64,000 bases of DNA from G963667145 sp963667145 (GTDB taxonomy: Bacteria > Cloacimonadota > Cloacimonadia > G963667145), in contig OY762943.1 in the NCBI GenBank assembly GCA_963667145.1, forward strand, positions 558,001-622,000, written 5' to 3'. Numbering within the stretch: position 1 is the stretch's first letter; every line of letters begins with the position of its first letter. Made by a program: the position numbers and the translations under genes. The notes beneath the pieces are model-generated. The model did no database searches. It saw only the letters and a list, made by a program, of their open reading frames with translations, and was not told the origin of the DNA. Shown here in pieces: positions 55,000 to 62,785 of this stretch.

Positions 55000-56658
55000 A
55001 TGAAAAGCAATGTAGTAAAAAAAGGAACCGACAAAACTCCTCACAGAAGTTTATTCAAGGCCTCTGGATATACAGACAGGGAAATCGAGCGACCGCTAAT
55101 TGGAATAGTAAATTCCAAGAACGAAATCGTGCCTGGTCACACAGAATTGGACAAAATCGCCTCTGCTGTGAAAACTGGAGTGCTATCTGCTGGGGGAACG
55201 CCTATCGAATTTAACACCATCGGAGTCTGCGACGGCATCGCTATGGGACACGAAGGAATGCACTACTCACTGGTTTCCCGAGAAATAATCGCCGATTCCG
55301 TGGAAATCATGGCGAAGGCTCACGGTTTCGACGCTTTGGTTTTTATTCCCAATTGTGACAAAATTGTCCCCGGAATGCTGATGGCTGCCATTAGGCTGAA
55401 TTTACCTGCAATTTTCATTTCTGGAGGTCCAATGCTCGCGGGCAGAGTTGACAACCGTGCTGTGAGTTTGTCTTCAACTTTTGAGGCTATTGGCTTATAC
55501 AATTCGCAAAAAATCGACGAGAAGAAACTCAAGGAATACGAAGAGGAAAGTTGTCCAACCTGTGGTTCATGCTCGGGAATGTTCACCGCTAACTCTATGA
55601 ATTGCCTGACCGAAGCCATCGGAATGTCGGTGCCTGGTGCTGCCACAGTGCCTGCCGTTTACAGCAAGAGAATTAGGCTCGCCAAAGAAAGCGGATACAG
55701 AATTATGCATTTGCTGGAGAACAACATTTGCCCCAAAGACATCATGAACGAAAAAGCTTTTGAGAACACTTTGGCTGTGGATATGGCTCTCGGCTGTAGC
55801 ACCAATTCCGTTTTGCATCTGCCGGCAATAGCCAACGAAGCGAACATCAACATCTCTTTGAACAAAATCAACCAAATAAGTGCTACCACGCCCAATCTCT
55901 GCAAGCTATCCCCCGCTGGCGACAAGCACATAGAAGATTTGGACAGAGCAGGTGGAATCCCAGCTGTGATGATGGAGTTGAACAAGAAAAATCTGCTCCA
56001 CACAGACCTTCCGACAGTTTGGGGAACTGTGCAGTCTAGAATAGAGAACGCCGTTAATTGCGACACACAGACCATCAAACTAATCGACAATCCTCACTCG
56101 GAGCAAGGCGGACTTGTGATTTTGAAAGGCTCACTTGCACCCAACGGTGCTGTCATCAAAAAATCCGCAGTGGACAAATCTATCTATGAATTTACAGGCA
56201 AAGCCAAAGTTTTCCATAGCGAACAAGAGTGTGTAGAGGCTATCACTTCTGGCAAAATCAAGGCAGGCGACATCATCGTCATCGCCTACGAAGGTCCAAG
56301 AGGTGGCCCGGGAATGAGAGAGATGCTCTCACCCACTTCGCTCTTAGCAGGAATGGGATTGGACAAAAGCGTTGCTTTGCTCACGGACGGAAGATTTTCT
56401 GGTGCAACTCGAGGCTTGGCAATCGGTCACGTCTCTCCAGAAGCGGCATCAGGGGGTCCAATAGCTTATTTGCAAAACGGCGATATTATCAAAATAAATC
56501 TTAATTCAGGTTCTCTCGATTTTGAGGTTGACCCTGATGAAATGGAAAAAAGACGAAAAAATACAACTTTGAAAGAACCCAAAATCAAAACTGGCTACTT
56601 GGCGAGATATGCAACAATGGTGCAATCTGCCGACACTGGAGCGATTTTAAAAGTTTAA
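55000..56658 (+). CDS. ilvD: Dihydroxy-acid dehydratase
   Basis: A 552-residue Fe-S dehydratase with cluster cysteines in FIPNCDKIVPGM and CPTCGSCSGMFTANSMNCL, a third in ALGCSTNSVLHLPA, and the C-terminal GRFSGATRGLAIGHVSPEAASGG. It converts dihydroxy acids to the keto acids of valine and isoleucine. It has its own SD GAAGG-type site after leuB. Confidence 0.97.
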   Translation: MKSNVVKKGTDKTPHRSLFKASGYTDREIERPLIGIVNSKNEIVPGHTELDKIASAVKTGVLSAGGTPIEFNTIGVCDGIAMGHEGMHYSLVSREIIADSVEIMAKAHGFDALVFIPNCDKIVPGMLMAAIRLNLPAIFISGGPMLAGRVDNRAVSLSSTFEAIGLYNSQKIDEKKLKEYEEESCPTCGSCSGMFTANSMNCLTEAIGMSVPGAATVPAVYSKRIRLAKESGYRIMHLLENNICPKDIMNEKAFENTLAVDMALGCSTNSVLHLPAIANEANINISLNKINQISATTPNLCKLSPAGDKHIEDLDRAGGIPAVMMELNKKNLLHTDLPTVWGTVQSRIENAVNCDTQTIKLIDNPHSEQGGLVILKGSLAPNGAVIKKSAVDKSIYEFTGKAKVFHSEQECVEAITSGKIKAGDIIVIAYEGPRGGPGMREMLSPTSLLAGMGLDKSVALLTDGRFSGATRGLAIGHVSPEAASGGPIAYLQNGDIIKINLNSGSLDFEVDPDEMEKRRKNTTLKEPKIKTGYLARYATMVQSADTGAILKV

Positions 56659-56681
56659 TTTTTTTTAAAGAGAGGAGAGTT

Positions 56682-58343
56682 ATGAAATTGACAGGAGCAC
56701 AAATTGTTGTTAAAGCATTGATAGAGGAAGGAGTTGACACTGTTTTCGGTTACCCTGGAGGCACAGCCCTACCTATCTACGATGAACTTTATAAGAATAG
56801 AGACAAAATATCCAATATTTTGCCATCACACGAACAAAACGCAGCTCATGCCGCAGATGCCTACGCTAGAGCCACAGGCAAGGTCGGGGTTTGCATGGCT
56901 ACATCAGGTCCAGGTTCCACAAACTTGGTCACAGGCATCGCCACAGCCCACATGGATTCCAGCCCTATTGTCGCCATCACTAGCAACGTTCCTCTCTCAC
57001 TGATTGGTAGAGACAGCTTTCAGGAAATCGACATCGTGGGAATTACCATCGGAATCACTAAGTACAACTTCTTCGTGAAAGACGCCAACCATTTGGCAAA
57101 AATCGTCAAAAAAGCTTTTGCTATAGCCAAATCAGGCAGAAAAGGTGCCGTGCTTATCGACATTCCCAAAAATGTTGCCTTGCAAGAAGTTGAATACGAA
57201 AAACCCGCTGAATACACCTTAGAAACTCCTCATCCCGAGAAAAGCAAATTGGAAGAAGTTGCCAAGTACATCAACGAGAGCCAGAGACCATACGTTTACT
57301 TCGGCGGAGGTGTTAACTCGCCCGAAAATTCCAAAGCTCTGAACGAATTTATGAAAAAAGTCAATTGTCCTGCGACTTCCAGCCTGATGGGATTGGGTGC
57401 CATCGACCCGAATTATCCGCTCTACACAGGGCTAATCGGCATGCACGGAACCAAGTTCACCAACATTGCTATCCAAAAAAGTGATATGGTGCTCGCCATC
57501 GGTGCAAGATTTAGCGACAGAGTAACTGGAAAAGCCACCGCTTTTCTGAAAAAAGCTCACGTTGTTCACATCGACATAGACGAGTCCGAAATCAGCAAAA
57601 ACATCAATTCATCTATCGACCTCGTGGGAGACGCTGGCAAAATTTTGACTGAACTCACCAAATTGATAAAGCCAAAAAGCAATCCTGAATGGGCAAAGAC
57701 CATCATGGAGCTCAAGGAAAAACACGACCTCGATTATAGTAAACCAGAAGGCAAATTGACCCCGTATTCCATTATCAGAGAGTTGGATAAATCTACTCCT
57801 GAAGAAACTATCGTCGCCACAGACGTGGGTCAACATCAACTTTGGACAGCTCAATATTATAACTTTACTGTACCGAGAAAATTCATCACTTCTGGCGGAC
57901 TGGGAACAATGGGCTTCGGACTTGGTGCTGCCATCGGTACGCAATTCGCTTGTCCTAAAACACCCGTTTTCTTGATTACAGGCGACGGCTCATTCCGCAT
58001 GAACCTGCACGAGCTCTCCACCGTCACAGCGTACAATCTACCCGTCAAAATCGTCTTGCTGAACAACGGAACTCTGGGAATGGTGCGACAATGGCAGACC
58101 CTCTTCTACGACAAACGCTACTCTGCCACCACACTGGACAGAGGTCCACATTGGGACAAATTGGCAGAAGCGTACGACTTCGCCTACTTCAACTTGGACA
58201 CTAAAGAAAATTTGGCTTCCGTTATGAAAGACTTTGTTGCATGTAGTGGACCTGCTCTCTTGCACTGCAAAATAGACACGGACGAATGCGTGTTCCCTAT
58301 GGTTCCCCCTGGCGAAGCTATAGAAAACGCCATCACTCAATAA
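56682..58343 (+). CDS. ilvB: Acetolactate synthase large (catalytic) subunit
   Basis: A 553-residue thiamine-diphosphate enzyme: starts MKLTGAQIVVKALIEEGVDTVFGYPGG, catalytic Glu in LPSHEQNAAHAADAYARATGK and the ThDP motif GDGSFRMNLHELSTVTAYNLPVKIVLLNN. FAD domain is in the middle. It is the last gene of the operon, about 8.6 kb from its regulatory subunit ilvN. Followed by a terminator. Confidence 0.97.
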   Translation: MKLTGAQIVVKALIEEGVDTVFGYPGGTALPIYDELYKNRDKISNILPSHEQNAAHAADAYARATGKVGVCMATSGPGSTNLVTGIATAHMDSSPIVAITSNVPLSLIGRDSFQEIDIVGITIGITKYNFFVKDANHLAKIVKKAFAIAKSGRKGAVLIDIPKNVALQEVEYEKPAEYTLETPHPEKSKLEEVAKYINESQRPYVYFGGGVNSPENSKALNEFMKKVNCPATSSLMGLGAIDPNYPLYTGLIGMHGTKFTNIAIQKSDMVLAIGARFSDRVTGKATAFLKKAHVVHIDIDESEISKNINSSIDLVGDAGKILTELTKLIKPKSNPEWAKTIMELKEKHDLDYSKPEGKLTPYSIIRELDKSTPEETIVATDVGQHQLWTAQYYNFTVPRKFITSGGLGTMGFGLGAAIGTQFACPKTPVFLITGDGSFRMNLHELSTVTAYNLPVKIVLLNNGTLGMVRQWQTLFYDKRYSATTLDRGPHWDKLAEAYDFAYFNLDTKENLASVMKDFVACSGPALLHCKIDTDECVFPMVPPGEAIENAITQ

Positions 58344-58349
58344 ATTATC

Positions 58350-58382
58350 AGCCTTCCTCAAAACTTGGGGAAGGCTTTTTCT
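58350..58382 (+). terminator. Terminator of the ilv-leu operon (copy 1 of repeated hairpin)
   Basis: GCCTTCC and GGAAGGC form the stem around TCAAAACTTGG, followed by five T. The identical 30-base unit recurs at 59476-59505, on the other side of the Mrr-like gene. Confidence 0.92.
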
Positions 58383-58415
58383 TATCATTTTAAATTTTCT
58401 ACTAATATTTAAGTC

Positions 58416-58447
58416 TTGACAAAATTAAAATGATCCAAATGTAAAAT
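58416..58447 (+). promoter_or_regulatory. Probable promoter of the Mrr-like gene
   Basis: TTGACA (58416-58421) with TAAAAT at 58442-58447 (a long 20-base spacer) or ATGTAA at 17 bases. About 55 bases upstream of the start codon. Confidence 0.45.
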
Positions 58448-58498
58448 ATGCAATCTTAACTTAAAAATACTTAAAAACAACTAAAGGAAATTTTAACG

Positions 58499-59374
58499 AT
58501 GAAAAAAGAATTGCCTAAATTCAATGAAACTTTCAATCCAATACTTGATATTTTAAGTAATGGAGAAGTTATTAAAAGTATAGAATTACTTAATAGAGTC
58601 GTTGAAAAACATTACAAAGACTTACCTAAAGAATTATTAGAACAAAGAACTAAAAGTGGAAAAATTCTACTACTAGATAGAATATCTTGGGGTAAATCAT
58701 ATTTAAAAAAAGGTGGGTATTTGATGTACCCAACAAGAGGGAGGGTACAAATCACTGAGAAAGGGAAATCAACCCTAAATGAAAATATCAATCTAAAAGA
58801 TATTGAAAAATCAAATGGTTTTTTTAATTTCTATAATAAAGAAAAATCCTTTGAGGATGAAGAAATTAAAACCTCATCCCCTCAAGATTTGATTGAGAAA
58901 GGATTTGATGACATTGAATCTTTAGTTAAGTTTGAATTATTAGAAAAATTGAAAAAAATTGATCCTTTTTATTTTGAAAAAATAATCCTATTGCTACTTA
59001 AAGAGATGGGATATGGCGACTTTATTGAAACTCCAAAATCTAACGATGGAGGAATTGATGGCATAATAAATGAAGATAAACTAGGATTAGACAAAATCTA
59101 TATTCAAGCTAAGAGATATGGTGAAAATAAAGTTAGAGAAAAAGACATAAGAAACTTTATTGGGGCAATGAGTGGTGATACAACTAAAGGAGTTTTTGTA
59201 ACTACTTCAGATTTTGACAAGGGTGCAATTATAAAAGCCCACGACGCAATTCATACCATTATTTTAATAAATGGCTTTAAACTAGTTGATTTAATGTATC
59301 AGTATAATGTGGGAATCCAAGAAAAAAAAATTTATAAAGTTAAGGAATTAGACGAAGACTTTTTTGAAGAATAG
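58499..59374 (+). CDS. Mrr-like type IV restriction endonuclease
   Basis: A 291-residue protein with an N-terminal winged-helix Mrr_N-like domain (about 15-95) and a C-terminal restriction-endonuclease-like fold: FEKIILLLLKEMGYGD (about 159-174), NDGGIDGII with Asp187, and IYIQAKRY with Gln203 and Lys205, matching the D-x(n)-(E/Q)xK active site. Mrr enzymes cut methylated foreign DNA. The gene is clearly more AT-rich than its neighbours and sits between two copies of one terminator, so it was probably acquired. A CTAAAGGAAA site is nine bases upstream. Confidence 0.88.
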   Translation: MKKELPKFNETFNPILDILSNGEVIKSIELLNRVVEKHYKDLPKELLEQRTKSGKILLLDRISWGKSYLKKGGYLMYPTRGRVQITEKGKSTLNENINLKDIEKSNGFFNFYNKEKSFEDEEIKTSSPQDLIEKGFDDIESLVKFELLEKLKKIDPFYFEKIILLLLKEMGYGDFIETPKSNDGGIDGIINEDKLGLDKIYIQAKRYGENKVREKDIRNFIGAMSGDTTKGVFVTTSDFDKGAIIKAHDAIHTIILINGFKLVDLMYQYNVGIQEKKIYKVKELDEDFFEE

Positions 59375-59389
59375 AAATTTTAGCAACTA

Positions 59390-59480
59390 TTTGACAACTT
59401 CTTCTACTCTAAAATATTTTTCGTAAAAATACGAATGAAATTATGCTGATATAATAACAAACAAGAAAAAAAATTGCCTT
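59390..59480 (+). pseudogene. Decayed second copy of arsR promoter, operator and 5' end
   Basis: This segment aligns to 59776-59862, the true arsR promoter and start. Shared parts are TTGACA (59391), the operator TTCGTAAAAATACGAA (59420-59435) and the start-region bases ATAACAA and ACAAGAAAAAA. In this copy the start codon is changed from ATG to ATA, and the frame ends after a few codons at a terminator hairpin. So the segment is a truncated, non-coding duplicate. It may still bind ArsR. Confidence 0.8.
59420..59435. promoter_or_regulatory. ArsR operator copy 1 (in decayed duplicate)
   Basis: TTCGTAAAAATACGAA, a perfect 6-4-6 palindrome (TTCGTA / TACGAA), identical to the copy at 59806-59821. 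Confidence 0.75.
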
Positions 59481-59507
59481 CCTCAAAACTTGGGGAAGGC
59501 TTTTTTA
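59476..59507 (+). terminator. Second copy of the repeated terminator hairpin
   Basis: The same 30-base hairpin unit as at 58351-58380, followed by TTTTTTA. It lies directly after the decayed arsR copy, so a transcript from that copy's promoter would be only about 70-90 bases long. It also ends transcription from the Mrr-like gene. Confidence 0.88.
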
Positions 59508-59599
59508 TTGCTTAGCTCAAAGCGACAGCTGTGGGATTTGGGTAGGGCAAAGTAAATACATTAAAGCAAAAATCGTGAAATTTCACAACTGACAGAATT

Positions 59600-59671
59600 A
59601 CGAGAATAGAAGCGTTTCAAGCCTCTTGAAAAAAAATCTCACTTGGCTTTTGAAACGATACTAATTCTCGT
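59600..59671. repeat. Imperfect inverted repeat of unknown origin
   Basis: Arms 59600-59623 (ACGAGAATAGAAGCGTTTCAA...) and 59645-59671 (ends TACTAATTCTCGT) pair over about 20 of 24 positions. No coding frame or T run accompanies it. Possibly a remnant of a small non-autonomous element or a structured RNA. The rest of the 59508-59776 gap shows only the hairpin below. Confidence 0.55.
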
Positions 59672-59725
59672 TTGAGGGAAGTTGCAGAAATTTAGATTTT
59701 TGATTTTGTATTTAGAGGTTTTTTC

Positions 59726-59753
59726 GTTCTTTTTTCACGGTGGAAAAAAGGAC
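59726..59753. repeat. Hairpin GTTCTTTTTTC / GAAAAAAGGAC
   Basis: An 11-bp stem with one G-T pair and a 6-base loop (ACGGTG). It has no T run after the stem, so it is not an ordinary terminator. Located 24 bases before the arsR -35 box. Confidence 0.5.
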
Positions 59754-59776
59754 AAGAATAAGAATCTCCAAAATAA

Positions 59777-59821
59777 TTGACAAATTATTCCACTGTCAAA
59801 TATTGTTCGTAAAAATACGAA
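59777..59821. promoter_or_regulatory. arsR promoter and operator copy 2
   Basis: TTGACA (59777-59782), a 15- to 17-base spacer to AAATATTG, then the operator TTCGTAAAAATACGAA (59806-59821) 15 bases before the arsR ATG. An ArsR dimer bound here would block transcription. Identical operator at 59420. Confidence 0.75.
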
Positions 59822-59836
59822 TAGGGTTGTGATGAG

Positions 59837-60121
59837 ATGATAACAAGCAAACAAGAAAAAATCGCCAGATACGCCAAAGCCATGGGACATCCCGTGCGAA
59901 TGTATGTGCTGGAGCTACTCTCCAAGCAATCTTGCTGTTATAGTGGCGACCTCTCGGAAGTCCTGCCTATCGCCAAGTCAACTCTCTCCCAACATCTGAA
60001 AGAGCTAAAATCTGCGGGACTAATCCAAGGCGAAACTAAAGCCCCGAAAATCAAATATTGCATCAACAAAGAGAATTGGAAAGAAGCTCAAGAGCTATTT
60101 AAAGAGTTTCTAAAGGTGTAA
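59837..60121 (+). CDS. arsR: ArsR/SmtB family metalloid-sensing repressor
   Basis: A 94-residue winged-helix protein. The recognition helix is in VLPIAKSTLSQHLKELKSAGLIQG and the sensor cysteines are the adjacent Cys33 and Cys34 (KQSCCYSGDL), in the place where ArsR proteins carry a C-x-C or CxC-like metalloid site. It should repress the locus by binding the palindromes at 59420, 59806 and 60140, and release on As(III) or organoarsenical binding; this is inferred from the neighbours. Confidence 0.88.
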   Translation: MITSKQEKIARYAKAMGHPVRMYVLELLSKQSCCYSGDLSEVLPIAKSTLSQHLKELKSAGLIQGETKAPKIKYCINKENWKEAQELFKEFLKV

Positions 60122-60139
60122 TTTTTTTTGAACAGCCAA

Positions 60140-60155
60140 TTCGTATTTTTGCGAA
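60140..60155. promoter_or_regulatory. ArsR operator copy 3 (before thioredoxin-like gene)
   Basis: TTCGTATTTTTGCGAA, one base off the perfect palindrome of the other copies, with an extra half-site TTACGAAT at 60156-60163. It lies between arsR and the thioredoxin-like gene and suggests a second controlled promoter or a cooperative site. Confidence 0.7.
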
Positions 60156-60184
60156 TTACGAATTTAAAATAAAAGGAGAACAAA

Positions 60185-60424
60185 ATGGAAATCAAAATCT
60201 TAGGAACAGGTTGTTCCAAATGCAAAAAATTGGACGCAATCACCCGCGAAGTTGCCGAAGAGTTGCAACTTGATGCTAATATTGAAAAAGTGGAAGACAT
60301 CCAAAAAATCATGGAGTACGGAGTGATGAGCACTCCCGCTTTGGTTATAGACGGCAAAGTTGCAATGTCTGGGAAGTTGCCCAAAAGCGAAGAACTGAAA
60401 AAGATTTTAAATGGAGAGAAGTAA
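60185..60424 (+). CDS. Small thioredoxin-fold (TM0996/MTH895 type) protein
   Basis: A 79-residue protein with a redox motif C-SK-C (Cys10 and Cys13, in GTGCSKCKKLD) and the thioredoxin cis-proline-like region MSTPALVIDGK. This small family is common in ars operons and is thought to act as reductant for DsbD/CcdA-like membrane partners, here the ArsG-like protein. AAGGAG precedes the ATG. Confidence 0.9.
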   Translation: MEIKILGTGCSKCKKLDAITREVAEELQLDANIEKVEDIQKIMEYGVMSTPALVIDGKVAMSGKLPKSEELKKILNGEK

Positions 60425-60428
60425 AAAT

Positions 60429-60884
60429 ATGAAAAAATTACTACTACTGATTTTTATTGTTTTAAGTTTATTGACTGTCTCTTGCAATAAAAAAACAGCC
60501 AAAAATGAAAATTCAAAACCAATAGTAGAAGAAAATTCTCAATCAATAACAAAAGAAGAAAATATTGTTAAAAACAATGGAATACAAGTTTTGTATTTCC
60601 ACTCCAATCGTAGATGTTATTCTTGTGTATCGGTAGAATCGGTTACTAGCGAAGCAGTTCGCGAATATTATGGAGATAAAGTAAACTTCAAATCCATTGA
60701 TATTGAAGATGAAAAATACCAAAATATCGTACAAGGCTTCCAAATTTCAGGACAAAGATTGTTGATTCTCAAGGGCGAAAACGGCTTTGATTTGACCTAT
60801 TTTGCCTTTATGAATGCAGCCAAAAATCCTGACAAATTGAAACATCAAATCAAAGTTGCTGTGGATTCTTGTTACAAAATGTAG
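60429..60884 (+). CDS. ArsF-like thioredoxin-fold lipoprotein
   Basis: A 151-residue lipoprotein: signal sequence with lipobox LLTVSC (Cys19), a linker rich in Asn, Glu and Lys, then a thioredoxin-like domain with CYSC (Cys63-Cys66, in HSNRRCYSCVSVE). This agrees with the ArsF-type proteins found with ArsE/ArsG, periplasmic partners in aromatic arsenical efflux. A longer start at 60411 overlaps the previous gene; the ATG at 60429 begins the signal peptide and has GGAGAAG upstream. Confidence 0.8.
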   Translation: MKKLLLLIFIVLSLLTVSCNKKTAKNENSKPIVEENSQSITKEENIVKNNGIQVLYFHSNRRCYSCVSVESVTSEAVREYYGDKVNFKSIDIEDEKYQNIVQGFQISGQRLLILKGENGFDLTYFAFMNAAKNPDKLKHQIKVAVDSCYKM

Positions 60885-60890
60885 GCTGAT

Positions 60891-61589
60891 ATGGAAATAT
60901 TGCAAAATCTACTGGAACATTCGCAGTTCCCAATAGTTACGGCGTTCATTTTGGGATTGATGGCGGCACTCAGCCCCTGTACTCTGGCAACCAATATCAC
61001 AGCTATCGGCTTTATCAGTAAAGACATCTCCAGTCGCAAAAAGGTGTTTCTCTGCGGACTTGTTTACACTCTCGGCAGAGCCATCACTTACACTGGCATC
61101 GGCTTGCTTTTCTTCTTTGGAGCCAATCAATTTGAATTTGCAAGTTTCCTGCAAATTTGGGGTGAAAAATTATTGGGATTTTTGCTGATTATAATCGGCT
61201 TATTTATGCTCGGAGTTATCAAAATTAGATTTTTGGAGACCAGTTCCTTGGCTGGGAAAATCAGCAAAAACAACAAAAACAGTTTGTGGAAAGCACTTTT
61301 GCTGGGAATAATTTTTGCATTAGCATTTTGTCCATACAGCGGAATTTTGTTTTTTGGCATGCTCATTCCTGTGAGTGTAGCCAGCCCAAGCGGATTATAT
61401 TTGCCTTTCATTTTCGCCATTGCCACGGGACTTCCGGTAATCTTCTTCGCTTGGCTCATCGCCTTTGGACTTTGGTCTCTCGGCAAAATTTATGACAAAA
61501 TCAAAATATTTGAATTGTGGTTTCGCCGAATTATCGCCTGCCTCTTTATCGTCGTCGGTGTTTATTACATCTTTATAATCTATTTATAA
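60891..61589 (+). CDS. ArsG-like CcdA/DsbD-fold membrane protein
   Basis: A 232-residue membrane protein with six helices and one Cys in each of helix 1 (Cys30, in AALSPCTLATN) and helix 4 (FALAFCPYSG). This is the core of CcdA and the DsbD beta domain, which pass reducing power across the membrane. In ars operons the relatives are called ArsG (aromatic arsenical efflux). Substrate is inferred from neighbours. No strong SD is present; it lies six bases after the ArsF-like stop. Confidence 0.82.
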   Translation: MEILQNLLEHSQFPIVTAFILGLMAALSPCTLATNITAIGFISKDISSRKKVFLCGLVYTLGRAITYTGIGLLFFFGANQFEFASFLQIWGEKLLGFLLIIIGLFMLGVIKIRFLETSSLAGKISKNNKNSLWKALLLGIIFALAFCPYSGILFFGMLIPVSVASPSGLYLPFIFAIATGLPVIFFAWLIAFGLWSLGKIYDKIKIFELWFRRIIACLFIVVGVYYIFIIYL

Positions 61590-61604
61590 TCAACAGGATA
61601 CAAA

Positions 61605-62648
61605 ATGAAAAACAGAATTTGCACACTCAACCAAAAAATGAACGGCTGGCTCTTCCCCATAATCTTGCTACCAATTTGGATTTTTTTCTATCATAATCTG
61701 CAAACATTCGCCGACTTTGTCATTGATGATGTTTTCCAAATGGGTACAGGCAAACACCTAACCGAAACTTTGCGATTTTTCATCTATGAAGTTCCAAAAG
61801 TTCTCTTGCTTCTCGTGTTGATTATTTGGGGAGTTGGCATTGTCAGAACCTACTTCACGCCCGAGCGAACAAAAAGAATTTTGCAAGGGAAGTCGCTATT
61901 TACGGGGAACATCTTGTCCGCTCTACTCGGAATCGTCACACCATTCTGCTCATGCTCCGCCATTCCACTATTCTTAGGATTTGTGGAAGCAGGCGTCCCC
62001 TTGGGAGTCACCTTGTCCTTCCTCATCGCAGCACCAATGATTAACGAGGTCGCCTTGGTGATGCTAATAGGGTTATTCGGCTGGAAAGTCGCCCTTAGAT
62101 ATGTCGGCACAGGACTTACAATCGCCATTGTCTCCGGATGGATAATCGGGAAATTGAAGTTGGAAAAATATGTCGCCGAATGGGCTTACAGCATCAAAGC
62201 ATATCACGAAAACGAAACGGAAGACAAGCTAACTTTTGCCGAAAGAATAAATTCAGGCTACGAAGCTGTCCGTGAAATTGTGGGCAAAATTTGGATTTAC
62301 ATCATCATCGGCATCGCTGTGGGAGCAGGTGCTCACGGCTATGTACCGCAAGATTTTTTGGGCAAAATCCTTGGCAAAGGCAGTTGGTACGGAGTCCCCT
62401 TGGCAATCATTCTCGGCGTTCCCATGTACTCCAACGCAGCAGGCGTCATTCCCATCGTCAGCGTCCTTATCGAAAAAGGCGTCTCTCTCGGCACAGCCTT
62501 GGCATTCATGATGTCCGTCATAGCTTTGTCCCTACCAGAAATCATTATCTTGAAAAAAGTTTTGAAATGGCAGTTGATAACGATTTTCGTTGGAATAGTC
62601 TCTGTGGGAATTGTGATAGTTGGGTTTCTCTTTAATTATGTGATGTGA
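61605..62648 (+). CDS. ArsP-like permease (DUF318/UPF0718)
   Basis: A 347-residue protein with eight to ten helices and the diagnostic block VTPFCSCSAIPLFLGFVEAGVP (Cys115, Cys117), followed by SFLIAAPMINEVALV and a second half with GVPMYSNAAGVIPIV. ArsP proteins export trivalent organoarsenicals by way of a conserved cysteine pair. The CSCS pair is present here. The operon order and ArsR sites agree with this. The last gene of the ars cluster. Confidence 0.87.
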   Translation: MKNRICTLNQKMNGWLFPIILLPIWIFFYHNLQTFADFVIDDVFQMGTGKHLTETLRFFIYEVPKVLLLLVLIIWGVGIVRTYFTPERTKRILQGKSLFTGNILSALLGIVTPFCSCSAIPLFLGFVEAGVPLGVTLSFLIAAPMINEVALVMLIGLFGWKVALRYVGTGLTIAIVSGWIIGKLKLEKYVAEWAYSIKAYHENETEDKLTFAERINSGYEAVREIVGKIWIYIIIGIAVGAGAHGYVPQDFLGKILGKGSWYGVPLAIILGVPMYSNAAGVIPIVSVLIEKGVSLGTALAFMMSVIALSLPEIIILKKVLKWQLITIFVGIVSVGIVIVGFLFNYVM

Positions 62649-62785
62649 GCTAACTGAAAAAAGTCTTGCCAAAAAAAGTAAAAAGAATAGATTAGCAAAA
62701 TGAAACTTGTTTTAATTTATCTACCGAAGATTTTTAACTTTCTTTTTGCCTTGCTATAGATGTAATACATTCAAAGGAGGATGTT

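Noticed and set aside
53994..55034. A 346-codon open frame on the minus strand
   Set aside because: Antisense to leuB, which is intact.
59375..59836. CRISPR array or insertion sequence
   Set aside because: The repeats present are two copies of a promoter fragment and a terminator, without regular spacers or a transposase.
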